Assembly (NCBI RefSeq): GCF_042685745.1
Contig: NZ_JBHUNT010000001.1
Span: 5,270,001-5,334,000 of the forward strand
From: Prauserella_A oleivorans
GTDB lineage: Bacteria; Actinomycetota; Actinomycetes; Mycobacteriales; Pseudonocardiaceae
Direction of reading: 5' to 3'
Length of the DNA: 64,000 nt
Under the pieces are notes generated by a model. It worked only from the letters and a program-made list of their open reading frames with translations. It was not told the origin of the DNA and ran no database searches. The translations under genes were made by a program, and so were the position numbers. Shown piece after piece: positions 16,267 through 25,124 of the stretch. Position 1 is the first letter of the stretch. Each line of letters begins with the position of its first letter.

Positions 16267-17358
16267 TCAGGCCGTGGCCGCGATCTTCGCACTCCCCAGC
16301 ACGAGGTCACCGGCACCGGCGTCGGGCCGGTACAGCACCGCGACCTGACCCGGCGCGACCCCGCGCAGCGGCTCCCGCAGCTCGATCCGGACCTCGTCGC
16401 CGACGGCCTCGGCCACGGCGGGCGCGGTGCCGCCGTGCGCGCGGACCTGCACGACACACTCGGTGGGCCCGTTCAAGGGCCGCTCGCCCGGCCAGATCGC
16501 CCGGTCCGCCCGGATGCTCGTGACCGACAGCTGCCGCGCCGGGCCGACCTTCACGGTGCCCGACACCGGCTCCAGCGCCAGCACGTAGCGGGGCCTGCCG
16601 TCCGGGGCGGGCGCGTCGATGCCGAGGCCCTTGCGCTGGCCGACGGTGAACCCGTGCACGCCGGTGTGCTTGCCCAGCACGGCGCCGGTCTCGGCGTCCA
16701 CCAGATCGCCGGGCCGCTGCCCGAGCCGCGACTCGAGGAACTTCTTCGTGTCGCCGTCCGGGATGAAGCAGATGTCGTGGCTGTCCGGCTTCTGCGCGAC
16801 GGCGAGGCCGCGCTCGGCCGCCTCGGCGCGCACGTCGGGCTTGCGCGAGCCGCCGAGCGGGAACATCGCGTGCCGCAGCTGCTCCGGGGTGAGCGAGGCG
16901 AGCACGTACGACTGGTCCTTGTCCTCGTCGGCGCTGCGCCGCAGCTCCGGCACACCGTCCACAACGGACAGGCGCGCGTAGTGCCCGGTGCACACGGCGT
17001 CGAAGCCGAGTGCCATGGCCTTGTCCAGCAACGCCTCGAACTTGATCTTCTCGTTGCAGGTCACGCACGGGTTGGGGGTGCGCCCGGCGGCGTACTCGCC
17101 GACGAAGGTCTCCACGACCTCCTCGGTGAACCGCTCGGCGAAGTCCCACACGTAGAACGGGATGCCGAGGATGTCGGCCGCACGACGCGCGTCGTGGGCG
17201 TCCTCGACGGTGCAGCAGCCGCGGGATCCGGTCCGCAGCGTGCCCGGTTTGGCGGACAGCGCGAGATGGACACCGACGACGTCGTGCCCGGCCTCGACGG
17301 CGCGCGCCGCGGCCACCGCCGAATCCACTCCCCCGCTCATCGCGGCCAGTACGCGCAT
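16267..17358 (-). CDS. mnmA: tRNA 2-thiouridylase
   Basis: A 363-residue tRNA 2-thiouridine(34) synthase, which thiolates the wobble uridine of Lys, Glu and Gln tRNAs with sulfur from a cysteine desulfurase. The N-terminal PP-loop SGGVDS is at residues 8-13. The catalytic cysteines are Cys98 (TPNPCVTCNEKIKF) and Cys197 (SHDICFIPDG). The central domain has HGFTVGQRKGLGI. The C-terminal beta barrel ends REPLRGVAPGQVAVLY. The enzyme starts with ATG at 17358, three bases after the desulfurase stop, so the sulfur donor and the thiolase are made together. Length and motifs are normal for the family. Confidence 0.96.
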   Translation of the reverse strand: MRVLAAMSGGVDSAVAAARAVEAGHDVVGVHLALSAKPGTLRTGSRGCCTVEDAHDARRAADILGIPFYVWDFAERFTEEVVETFVGEYAAGRTPNPCVTCNEKIKFEALLDKAMALGFDAVCTGHYARLSVVDGVPELRRSADEDKDQSYVLASLTPEQLRHAMFPLGGSRKPDVRAEAAERGLAVAQKPDSHDICFIPDGDTKKFLESRLGQRPGDLVDAETGAVLGKHTGVHGFTVGQRKGLGIDAPAPDGRPRYVLALEPVSGTVKVGPARQLSVTSIRADRAIWPGERPLNGPTECVVQVRAHGGTAPAVAEAVGDEVRIELREPLRGVAPGQVAVLYRPDAGAGDLVLGSAKIAATA

Positions 17359-17361
17359 CGC

Positions 17362-18567
17362 CTACACCTCCTGCTTCTGCTTGCGCAGGCCGGCGAGCCC
17401 CGCCTGCCTCGCCCGGTCGACCACACCCCGCAGCTCACGCGCCAGCGCGTCCACGTCGTCGCGGGTGGACGTGTGCCCGAGGGAGAACCGCAGCGACCCG
17501 CGGGCCGCCGCCTCGTCCGCGCCCATCGCGATCAGCACGTGGCTGGGCTCGGCCACCCCGGCGGTGCACGCGGACCCGGTGGAGCACTCGATGCCCTTGG
17601 CGTCCAGCAACATGAGCAGACTGTCGCCCGCGCAGCCGGGGAAGGTGAAGTGCGCGATGCCGGGCAGCCGTTCCCCGCCGCTGCGGTCGGCGGGCACGCC
17701 GTTGAGGACGGCGTCGGGCACCTGCTCGAACACTGCGGCGATGAGGTCGTCGCGCAGCTTGGCGAGTTCGTCGGCCGTCGCCTGCCTGCGCTCGACGGCG
17801 GCCTGCACGGCCGTGGCGAACGCGTGGATCCCGGGGACGTCGAGGGTGCCGGAGCGCACCTCGCGCTCCTGTCCGCCGCCGTGCAGGAGCGGTACGCAGG
17901 GCGTGCCGCGGTCCAGCAGCAGCGCGCCGACGCCGTAGGGGCCGCCGATCTTGTGCCCCGTGAGGGTGAGGGCGTTGGCCCCGCTGGCGGCGAAGCCGAC
18001 GTCGGTGCCGCCGACGGCCTGCACGGCGTCGGTGTGCAGCGGGATGCCGTACTCGGCGCACAATGCGGCGAGCTCGGGCACCGGGTTGATGGTGCCGACC
18101 TCGTTGTTGGCCCACATGACGGTGGCGAGCGCGACGTCGTCGGGTCCGGCCTCGATGGCCGCCCGCAGCGTCTCCGGGTGCACCCGGCCGTGGCGGTCCA
18201 CGTCGAGCCAGGTCAGCTCGGCGCCCGCGTTGTCGGCGAGCCAGCGGACGGCGTCGAGGACCGCGTGGTGCTCGACGGCGCTGACCAGAACACGGCGCCG
18301 GGCCGGCTCGGCGTCCCGTCGTGCCCAGTAGATGCCCTTGACGGCGAGGTTGTCGCTCTCGGTGCCGCCCCCGGTGAAGATGACCTCGGACGGGCGGGCG
18401 TCGAGCGCCTCGGCCACGGCCTCCCTGGCCTCCTCCACCATGCGCCGTGCCCGGCGGCCCGAGGAATGCAGCGACGACGCGTTGCCCACGGTGGACAGCG
18501 CGTCACTCATCGCCGCTATGGCGTCCGGCAACATGGGGGTGGTCGCCGCGTGGTCGAGGTAAGTCAT
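17362..18567 (-). CDS. Cysteine desulfurase (IscS/NifS type)
   Basis: A 401-residue PLP enzyme that takes sulfur from cysteine as an enzyme-bound persulfide. The PLP lysine is Lys206 in LTGHKIGGPYG. The catalytic cysteine is Cys334 in STGSACTAG on the mobile loop. Other signatures are YLDHAATTP at the start, FTGGGTESDNLA, and NNEVGTINPV. It matches the position of M. tuberculosis Rv3025c (iscS). ATG at 18567 is the first residue of the conserved start MTYLDHAATTP; a longer frame to 18612 is not needed. Operonic with mnmA, it should supply sulfur for s2U, and perhaps for Fe-S clusters too. Confidence 0.95.
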   Translation of the reverse strand: MTYLDHAATTPMLPDAIAAMSDALSTVGNASSLHSSGRRARRMVEEAREAVAEALDARPSEVIFTGGGTESDNLAVKGIYWARRDAEPARRRVLVSAVEHHAVLDAVRWLADNAGAELTWLDVDRHGRVHPETLRAAIEAGPDDVALATVMWANNEVGTINPVPELAALCAEYGIPLHTDAVQAVGGTDVGFAASGANALTLTGHKIGGPYGVGALLLDRGTPCVPLLHGGGQEREVRSGTLDVPGIHAFATAVQAAVERRQATADELAKLRDDLIAAVFEQVPDAVLNGVPADRSGGERLPGIAHFTFPGCAGDSLLMLLDAKGIECSTGSACTAGVAEPSHVLIAMGADEAAARGSLRFSLGHTSTRDDVDALARELRGVVDRARQAGLAGLRKQKQEV

Positions 18568-18874
18568 CGCCTGTCCAGGGTAGTCGTGCCCGGACGGAGA
18601 CGGCTGCGGCACTGCTCACGGGCTGCCGAGCCCGGTCAGGACGGCACCGACCGCGGCGAGGGCGGCGAGCGTGCCGGCCGGCGCCACCGGGGCCGGGTCA
18701 GGCGCGGCCACCGGGGAGCACGCCGACGACCAGCGCGGACAGGGCCCGGCACGAAGCTGACACGGCCGGACTCGCGCGGGCCGAGGCGGCGCATCAGCGG
18801 TCCCGGCGTCGCGACGGGAGGGAACCCGCACCGCGCCGGCCCCGCGGTGCTCCTCCGGCGGGACAATCGGAGAC
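18568..18874. other. Spacer between cysteine desulfurase and mtnA, possible decayed membrane gene
   Basis: This 307-bp gap lies between divergent genes. On the minus strand a hydrophobic stretch, TLAALAAVGAVLTGLG followed by a stop at 18616, and a second one in another frame (LSALVVGVL) look like the tail of a broken membrane protein, but the evidence is only hydrophobicity. On the plus strand a GGCGGGACAATCGGAGAC stretch leads to the mtnA start. No RNA gene, repeat or strong promoter is seen. Confidence 0.3.
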
Positions 18875-19870
18875 GTGCAGAGAACCATCGACTGGGACGA
18901 CTCGGGCGGCGGCGCGGTCGTGATCATCGACCAGTGCGCACTGCCGGGCACGTACCGCACGCTGCGGCTGTCGACGCCCGAGGAGCTCGTCGGCGCCATC
19001 AGGCGGCTGGCCGTGCGCGGTGCACCGGCGCTCGGCGCGGCGGGGGCGCTGGGCGTGGTGCTCGCCGCCCGCGTACACGGCGGTGACCGCGGCGCCGTCC
19101 ACGCCGATGCCGAGCGGATCGCGGCCGCCCGGCCGACGGCGGTGAACCTCCGCCGGGGCGTCGAACGCGCGCTCGCCGCGCTGCCGGAAGGCCCTGAGGC
19201 GGTGCTGGCCCAGGCGCTGGCGATGCTCGACGAGGACGCCCGCGTGAACCGAGAGGCGTCCCGCCACGCCGCCGACCTGCTGCTGCGCGAGGTCGGCAGG
19301 CGGCCGCTGCGGCTGCTGACGCACTGCAACACCGGACGGCTCGCGGCCGTCGAGTGGGGCACCGCGCTCGGCGTCGTGTGGCACCTGCACGCGGACGGGC
19401 AGGTCGAGTACGTCCTCGCCGACGAGACCCGGCCGCTGCTGCAGGGATCGCGGCTCACGGCGTGGGAGCTGGCCGAGGCCGGCGTGCGCTACCGGGTGCT
19501 GCCCGACTCGGCCGCGGCCTCCGCTCTGGCGCGCGGCCTCGTGGACGCCGTCGTGGTGGGAGCCGACCGCATCGCCGCCAACGGCGACGTCGCGAACAAG
19601 GTCGGCACCTACCCGCTCGCTCTCGCCGCCGCCCACCACGGCATCCCGTTCGTCGTGGTGGCACCGTCGTCGACAGTGGACACCGCGCTGCCGGACGGCA
19701 CCGCCATCGTGATCGAGGAACGCGCGGCGGACGAGGTGACCTGCGTGGCGGGCGTTCCGGTGAGCCCGGACGGCGCCGAGGTGTTCAACCCGGCCTTCGA
19801 CGTCACCCCGGTGGACCTCGTGACGGCCGTGGTCACCGAGGACGGCGTGCTCGCCGGCCGGGCGCGATAG
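18875..19870 (+). CDS. mtnA: S-methyl-5-thioribose-1-phosphate isomerase
   Basis: A 331-residue aldose-ketose isomerase of the eIF2B-like family; it converts 5-methylthioribose-1-phosphate to the ribulose form in methionine salvage. The active-site cysteine is Cys151 (LLTHCNTG) and the aspartate is Asp231 (VVVGADRIAANGDVANKVGT). Other signatures are RGAPALGAAGALG and PVDLVTAVVTEDGV. The start is GTG at 18875. No other methionine-salvage gene is adjacent, so the gene stands alone here; it may serve S-adenosylmethionine by-products formed elsewhere. Confidence 0.9.
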   Translation: MQRTIDWDDSGGGAVVIIDQCALPGTYRTLRLSTPEELVGAIRRLAVRGAPALGAAGALGVVLAARVHGGDRGAVHADAERIAAARPTAVNLRRGVERALAALPEGPEAVLAQALAMLDEDARVNREASRHAADLLLREVGRRPLRLLTHCNTGRLAAVEWGTALGVVWHLHADGQVEYVLADETRPLLQGSRLTAWELAEAGVRYRVLPDSAAASALARGLVDAVVVGADRIAANGDVANKVGTYPLALAAAHHGIPFVVVAPSSTVDTALPDGTAIVIEERAADEVTCVAGVPVSPDGAEVFNPAFDVTPVDLVTAVVTEDGVLAGRAR

Positions 19871-19998
19871 GCAGCGGCCTCCAGGGCAGGCGCGCCCGGG
19901 GACACGGCGAGGGCGACGGCACCGCCTGGAACCGGCTGTCTACTCGGGACCGATCCCGGCCCTACGCTGAGGTTGACGCCGGGTGGACACCGTGCCAC

Positions 19999-20024
19999 GC
20001 TGCGCCCTCGCGCTGGGGCGCAGC
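19999..20024 (+). other. Hairpin in the leader of the transhydrogenase gene
   Basis: A perfect 9-bp inverted repeat (GCTGCGCCC, 8-base loop, GGGCGCAGC) at 19999-20007 and 20016-20024 ends 30 bases before the ATG at 20055. It could be an operator, a leader structure, or the end of a terminator for mtnA, whose stop is at 19870. There is no T-tract. TTGACG at about 19972 just before it could belong to a promoter, but no -10 partner is convincing. Confidence 0.4.
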
Positions 20025-20054
20025 TGGTGGCGAGCTGTCGCGAGGAGGACGACG

Positions 20055-21332
20055 ATGACCGAGTACCTGACCGAGACCGTCTTCACCTGGGGCGCGACAC
20101 CGCTGAAGTTCGGCGCGGGCGCGGTGGACGAGATCGGCTGGGACCTCGCGCAGCTCGGCGCCCAGCGGGTGCTGATCGTCACCGATCCGGGGGTCGCCGC
20201 CACCGGCGTTCCGCAGCGCGTGGCCGACGCGGCGAAGGCGGGCGGGCTCACCGTGGAGATCTACGACCAGGCCCACGTCGAGCCGACCGACCGCAGCATC
20301 ACGGAAGCCGTCGAGTTCGCCCGGCAGTCCACGTGGGACGGTTTCGTCGGCGTCGGCGGCGGCTCGTCGATCGACACGGCGAAGGCCGTCAACCTCCTCA
20401 CCACCTACCCGGCCGACCTCTTCGACTACGTCAACAAGCCGATCGGCCAGGGCAAGGCACCGGACGGGCCACTCAAGCCGCTCGTCGCCGTACCGACCAC
20501 GGCGGGCACCGGCTCCGAGACCACTCCGGTGTGCGTGATGGACTTCCTCGGCCTGCACGTCAAGTCCGGCATCAGCCACCCGAGGCTGCGTCCCAGCATG
20601 GCCGTGATCGACCCGCTGCTGACGCTGTCGATGCCGCCCGAGGTGACCGCGGCCAGTGGCATGGACGTCCTGTGCCACGCGCTCGAGTCCTACACCGCCA
20701 AGCCCTACCACTCCTTCGCCCGGCACCGGCCGGAGAACCGCGTCGCCTACAACGGCTCCAACCCGATCTCCGACGCCTGGACCGAGCAGGCGCTGCGGTT
20801 GCTCGCGCGTTCGTTCCGCAAGGCCGTGCTCAACGGAGGCGACCTGCAGGCCCGCACCGACATGATGCTGGCGGCGACGTTCGCCGGCATGGGATTCGGC
20901 AACGCCGGCGTGCACATCCCGCACGCGTGCGCCTACCCGATCGCCGGCCGCGTGCGCGAGTACCGGCCCGCGAACTACCCGCAGGACGCCCCACTCGTGC
21001 CGCACGGCGAGTCGGTGTCGCTGACGGCCCCGGCCGCGTTCCGGTTCACGTTTCCCACCGATCCGGGCAAGCACCTGCGGGCCGCGGAGATTCTCGACCC
21101 GAGCGCGCCGCGGCAGACCGACGAGCGCGACCAGTTGCCCGCGGTGCTGACGGCGCTGATGCGCGACATCGGCATCCCGAACGGTCTCGGCGGCGTCGGC
21201 TACGGCGAGGCGGACATCCCGGCACTGGTCGAGGGCACCATGCAGCAACAACGGCTGCTCGCCGTGGCACCGAGGGCCGTGCGCGACGAAGACGTCGCCG
21301 CGATCCTGGCCGGCTCGATCGAGAACTGGTGA
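20055..21332 (+). CDS. Hydroxyacid-oxoacid transhydrogenase (iron-containing alcohol dehydrogenase family)
   Basis: A 425-residue group III alcohol dehydrogenase close to human ADHFE1/HOT. It is expected to oxidise 4-hydroxybutyrate (or a similar hydroxyacid) and reduce 2-oxoglutarate to D-2-hydroxyglutarate without free cofactor. Shared stretches include VEPTDRSITEAVEFA, VGGGSSIDTAKAVNL, PLVAVPTTAGTGSETTPV, LCHALESYTAKPYHS, NGSNPISDAWTEQAL and GFGNAGVHIPHACAYPI. The iron ligands are the Asp in AVIDPL and the histidines in VLCHALESY and GVHIPHACAYP. ATG at 20055 has CGAGGAGG upstream; an upstream frame start at 19983 is not supported. The next gene starts five bases after its stop and encodes a D-2-hydroxyglutarate dehydrogenase-like protein, which suits this reaction. 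Confidence 0.88.
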   Translation: MTEYLTETVFTWGATPLKFGAGAVDEIGWDLAQLGAQRVLIVTDPGVAATGVPQRVADAAKAGGLTVEIYDQAHVEPTDRSITEAVEFARQSTWDGFVGVGGGSSIDTAKAVNLLTTYPADLFDYVNKPIGQGKAPDGPLKPLVAVPTTAGTGSETTPVCVMDFLGLHVKSGISHPRLRPSMAVIDPLLTLSMPPEVTAASGMDVLCHALESYTAKPYHSFARHRPENRVAYNGSNPISDAWTEQALRLLARSFRKAVLNGGDLQARTDMMLAATFAGMGFGNAGVHIPHACAYPIAGRVREYRPANYPQDAPLVPHGESVSLTAPAAFRFTFPTDPGKHLRAAEILDPSAPRQTDERDQLPAVLTALMRDIGIPNGLGGVGYGEADIPALVEGTMQQQRLLAVAPRAVRDEDVAAILAGSIENW

Positions 21333-21337
21333 GGCCC

Positions 21338-24184
21338 ATGACCGACCGGACCGGCTTCGTCGTCGATCTGCGTTCCGCCGTCACGGGCGACGTCGAGGCG
21401 GGGACGACGGCGCGCGCGATCTTCAGCATGGACGCCTCCAACTACCGGCACGTTCCCACCGCGGTCGTCTTCCCGCGCAGCACCGCCGACGTCGAGGCCG
21501 TGCTGCGGGTGTGCCGCGCACACGGGGTGCCGATCACGGCGCGTGGCGCGGGCACGAGCATCGCCGGGCAGGCCCTCGGCGAGGGCGTCGTCCTGGACTA
21601 CACCCGCTACCTCGACCGGATCCTCGACATCGACCCGGTGAACCGGACCGCGCGCGTGCAGCCGGGCGTCGTGCTCGACACGCTGCGGGCGCACGCGGGC
21701 AGGCACGGCCTGACGTTCGGACCCGACCCGTCCACCCACAGCAGGTGCACGATCGGTGGCATGATCGGCAACGACTCGTGCGGCTCGCACTCGGTGGCGT
21801 GGGGCCGCACGACCCACAACGTCGTCTCCCTCGACGTGCTGACGGCCGACGGCACGCCGGTGACGCTCGGGCCGTCGCTCGACGCGGACACCGGCCGGGC
21901 AGGCGAGCTCACCCGCCGGCTGCGGGCCCTGGTGCGGGACAACCTCGCCCTGCTGCGGCAGGGATTCCCGGCCCTGCCGCGCCGGGTGTCCGGCTACGCC
22001 CTCGACCAGCTGCTGCCCGAGAACGGCTTCAACGTCGCCCGCGCGCTCGTGGGCTCGGAAGGCACGTGCGCGCTGCTGACCGAGGCCACCGTGCGCCTCG
22101 TGCCCGCCCCGCCCGCACGGGTCCTCGTGGTGGCCGGGTACGCCGATGACGTGGCCGCCGCCGACGCCGTGCCGCACGTGCTGCCGCTGAAGCCGTTGAC
22201 GATCGAGGGCATGGGTGCCGATCTCATCGACGCGCTGCTGGTGCGCGGCAGGCGCCCGGCCGCGCTCGACCGGCTGCCGCGTGGCGGTGGCTGGCTGTTC
22301 ATCGAGATCGGCGGCGACGACCCGGCGGATGCGGTGCAGCGGGCCGAGGAGGTCGCGGCCACGCTGCGGCGCGAGACGGGCGCCGACGCGGTACTCGCCG
22401 ACGACCCCGCCGATCAACGGCAGCTGTGGTCCATTCGCGAGGCCGCGTCCGGTATCGCGACCCGGGTGCCCGGCAGCGCCGGGGAGAGCCTGGAGGCGTG
22501 GCCCGGCTGGGAGGACGCCGCGGTGCCGCCGGAGCGGCTCGGCTCCTACCTGCGTGCGTTCCGGGCGTTGCTCGCCGACCACGGGTTGCGCGGCATCCCG
22601 TACGGCCACTTCGGCGAGGGCTGCGTGCACGTCCGCATCGACTTCGCGCTCACCACCACCGAGGGCAGGCGCCGCTTCCGGACGTTCATGGAGGAGGCCG
22701 CCGACCTCGTCGTCGCGCACGGTGGGTCGCTGTCCGGGGAGCACGGCGACGGGCAGGCGCGCGCGGAGCTGCTGCCGCGCATGTACCGGCCGGAGATCCT
22801 GCGCTTGTTCGAGGCGTTCAAGGACATCTGGGATCCGGACAACCTGCTGGGTCCCGGGGTGCTCGTCCGGCCGCGGCCCTTGGACGCCGACCTCCGGTTC
22901 GACGGGCCGGTCCGCGCGCTGCCGGTCACGCTGCGCTACCCGCACGACGGCGGCAGCCTCGCCACCGCGAGCAGGCGGTGCGTCGGCGTCGGCAAGTGCG
23001 TCGACACCTCGAGCGGCGTGATGTGCCCCAGCTACATGGTCACGCGCAAGGAGGAGCACTCCACGCGCGGACGTGCGCGGCTGCTGTCGGAGATGATGCG
23101 CGGCGAGACGGTGACGGACGGCTGGCGCTCCACGGAGGTGCGGGACGCCCTCGACCTCTGCCTGGCGTGCAAGGGATGCCTGTCCGACTGTCCGGTCAAT
23201 GTGGACATGGCTTCCTACAAGGCGGAGTTCCTGCACCAGCACTACGCCCGCAGGGTGCGGCCGGTGAGCCACTACTCGCTCGGCTTCCTGCCGTTGTGGT
23301 CGCGGCTGGCCTCGGTGATGCCACATGCGGTCAACGCCGTGCTCGCCTCGCGGCTGCCCGCGAAGGTCCTCAAGCGGCTGGGCGGGATCGCGCCACAACG
23401 GTCGGTCCCCGAGTTCGCGCCCACCACCCTGCGGAAGGCGCTGCGCGGCCACCGGGCCAGGGGCGACCGGCCGAGGGTGGTGCTGTGGCCGGACACGTTC
23501 ACCAACCACTTCTCCCCCGAGATCGGCACGGCCGCGGCCCGCGTCCTGGACTACGCCGGCTTCGACGTGGTGCTGCCGCGCTCACCGGTGTGCTGCGGGC
23601 TCACCTGGGTCTCCACCGGCCAGCTCGGCATCGCCCGGCGGGTCCTGCGCCGGACGCTGCGCGTGCTGCGGCCCGAACTCGACGCCGGCACCCCGATCGT
23701 CGGCCTCGAACCGAGCTGCCTTTCGGTGCTGCGCCACGACATCCACGACCTGCTCGAGCCCGCCGAGCCGCGCGGGCTGCCGGAGAGCGCGTTCACGCTG
23801 GCGGAGTTCCTCGAGAAGCACGCGCCGGACGTGGAGTTCCCGGCGGTGGACCGCGAGGCCATGACGCAGCAGCACTGCCATCAGCACGCCGTGATCGGCA
23901 ACGCCGCGGAGGAGCGCTTGCTGCGCAAGGTCGGCGTGGCCAACCGGACCCTCGACTCCGGCTGCTGCGGCCTCGCGGGCAACTTCGGGATGGAACGTGG
24001 CCACTACGAGGTGTCGGTCGCGGCGGCCGAGCGCGTGCTCGTACCGGAGATCGAGGCGCATCCGGACACGATGGTGCTGGCAGACGGGTTCAGCTGCCGC
24101 ACCCAGATCGCCGATCTGACCGGACGGCGAGCGCTGCACCTGGCCCAGCTGCTCGACGACGCGATCACCGAGTCGTCCCGCTGA
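21338..24184 (+). CDS. FAD/Fe-S oxidoreductase, D-2-hydroxyglutarate dehydrogenase-like
   Basis: A 948-residue fusion of an FAD-linked oxidase (PCMH) domain and an Fe-S reductase part, the architecture of E. coli YdiJ. FAD-binding residues are in VPITARGAGTSIAGQALGEG, DPSTHSRCTIGGMIGNDSCG and ALVGSEGTCALLTEA. The oxidase C-terminal part has GHFGEGCVHVRIDF and SLSGEHGDGQARAELL. A 4Fe-4S motif follows (CLACKGCLSDCPVNVDM), with a second Cys set at RCVGVGKCVDTSSGVMCPSY, then two CCG-type domains (SPVCCGLTWVSTG; DSGCCGLAGNFGMERGHY). Such enzymes oxidise D-2-hydroxyacids and pass electrons to quinone or another acceptor. The family also holds D-lactate dehydrogenases; the neighbour makes D-2-hydroxyglutarate likelier. 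ATG at 21338. Confidence 0.88.
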   Translation: MTDRTGFVVDLRSAVTGDVEAGTTARAIFSMDASNYRHVPTAVVFPRSTADVEAVLRVCRAHGVPITARGAGTSIAGQALGEGVVLDYTRYLDRILDIDPVNRTARVQPGVVLDTLRAHAGRHGLTFGPDPSTHSRCTIGGMIGNDSCGSHSVAWGRTTHNVVSLDVLTADGTPVTLGPSLDADTGRAGELTRRLRALVRDNLALLRQGFPALPRRVSGYALDQLLPENGFNVARALVGSEGTCALLTEATVRLVPAPPARVLVVAGYADDVAAADAVPHVLPLKPLTIEGMGADLIDALLVRGRRPAALDRLPRGGGWLFIEIGGDDPADAVQRAEEVAATLRRETGADAVLADDPADQRQLWSIREAASGIATRVPGSAGESLEAWPGWEDAAVPPERLGSYLRAFRALLADHGLRGIPYGHFGEGCVHVRIDFALTTTEGRRRFRTFMEEAADLVVAHGGSLSGEHGDGQARAELLPRMYRPEILRLFEAFKDIWDPDNLLGPGVLVRPRPLDADLRFDGPVRALPVTLRYPHDGGSLATASRRCVGVGKCVDTSSGVMCPSYMVTRKEEHSTRGRARLLSEMMRGETVTDGWRSTEVRDALDLCLACKGCLSDCPVNVDMASYKAEFLHQHYARRVRPVSHYSLGFLPLWSRLASVMPHAVNAVLASRLPAKVLKRLGGIAPQRSVPEFAPTTLRKALRGHRARGDRPRVVLWPDTFTNHFSPEIGTAAARVLDYAGFDVVLPRSPVCCGLTWVSTGQLGIARRVLRRTLRVLRPELDAGTPIVGLEPSCLSVLRHDIHDLLEPAEPRGLPESAFTLAEFLEKHAPDVEFPAVDREAMTQQHCHQHAVIGNAAEERLLRKVGVANRTLDSGCCGLAGNFGMERGHYEVSVAAAERVLVPEIEAHPDTMVLADGFSCRTQIADLTGRRALHLAQLLDDAITESSR

Positions 24185-24233
24185 GCGGAACACCCGGCTT
24201 GCCCGGCGCCGGGCCTGCGGCGACTGTTGCCGC

Positions 24234-25025
24234 ATGGACGCGAACGCCGTGAGCGAGGTCGCGGGCCGGCTGCTGCAGGCCTACGAGACCGGCAAACCGA
24301 TTCCCCCGATCATCGACGACCACCCGGCCGCCACGGTGACCGACGCCTATCACATCCAGCAGGAGCAGGTGCGCGCGTGGACGGCGCAGGGCGAGATCGT
24401 CAAGGGCCACAAGGTGGGCCTGTCGTCGGCGGCCATGCAGGAGCAGATGGGTGTCGACCAACCCGACTACGGCCACCTGCTCAGCGGGATGTTCCACCTG
24501 GAGCACCAGCCGATCCCTATGGCGCGGTTCCTGCAGCCGCGGATCGAGCCGGAGGTGGCGTTCGTGCTCGGCCGCCAGCTCACCGGGCCGGGCGTCACGG
24601 TGGCCGACGCGGCGCGCGCCGTGGAGTTCGTGCTGCCCGCACTGGAGATCGTCGACTCCCGCATCCAGGACTGGACGATCTCGATCGTCGACACCATCGC
24701 CGACAACGCCTCCTCCGGCGGCGTGGTGCTCGGCAGCAAGCCGACGCCGCTCTCCGCCGTCGACCTCCGGCTGACCGGCTGCACGCTGCACAAGTCGGGC
24801 GAGCTCGTGGCGACCGGGGCCGGCGGCGCGGTGCTCGGCTCCCCGCTCAACGCGCTCGTGTGGCTGGCGAACACCCTCGGTCCGCTCGGCATCGGGCTGG
24901 AGCCCGGCCACGTGGTGCTACCCGGTTCCATGACCCGCGCGTTCCCGGTGCTGCCTGGGGAAACGGTCGTCGCGACCATGGCCGAGCTGGGGACGGTCAC
25001 CGCGGTCTTCGACACGCCCGAATGA
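24234..25025 (+). CDS. 2-keto-4-pentenoate hydratase-family protein
   Basis: A 263-residue member of the fumarylacetoacetate-hydrolase fold, hydratase branch (MhpD/HpcG type). These enzymes add water to 2-hydroxypenta-2,4-dienoate or similar products of aromatic meta-cleavage. Visible signatures are GHKVGLSSAAMQEQMGVDQPDYGHLLS near residue 60, the metal-site region IEPEVAFVLGRQL, and ALEIVDSRIQDW, with SSGGVVLG in the second half. It begins 49 bases after the preceding stop with ATG at 24234 and shares that strand, so it may be in the same unit as the transhydrogenase and dehydrogenase. Its substrate in this setting is not known; 4-oxalocrotonate decarboxylase is a related possibility. Confidence 0.85.
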   Translation: MDANAVSEVAGRLLQAYETGKPIPPIIDDHPAATVTDAYHIQQEQVRAWTAQGEIVKGHKVGLSSAAMQEQMGVDQPDYGHLLSGMFHLEHQPIPMARFLQPRIEPEVAFVLGRQLTGPGVTVADAARAVEFVLPALEIVDSRIQDWTISIVDTIADNASSGGVVLGSKPTPLSAVDLRLTGCTLHKSGELVATGAGGAVLGSPLNALVWLANTLGPLGIGLEPGHVVLPGSMTRAFPVLPGETVVATMAELGTVTAVFDTPE

Positions 25026-25067
25026 GACGTTCTCCACAAAATCCCTAACTTTCGGCGTGTCGTGGGA

Positions 25068-25096
25068 TTGAATTATGGGCAACCAGCCGGTATAGG
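25068..25096 (+). promoter_or_regulatory. Candidate sigma-70-type promoter for the 90-residue protein
   Basis: TTGAAT at 25068-25073 and TATAGG at 25091-25096 are separated by exactly 17 bases, close to the primary sigma-factor consensus. The ATG at 25125 lies 28 bases downstream with GCAAGGAGG between. The region is also relatively A/T-rich for this genome. No experimental start site can be inferred. Confidence 0.5.
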
Positions 25097-25124
25097 CCGG
25101 GAAGCGAGACGCAAGGAGGCACGG

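Noticed and set aside
18616..18800. A small membrane protein gene on the minus strand
   Set aside because: Two hydrophobic pieces are in different frames and no start with a ribosome site was found; it is left as a possible relic only.
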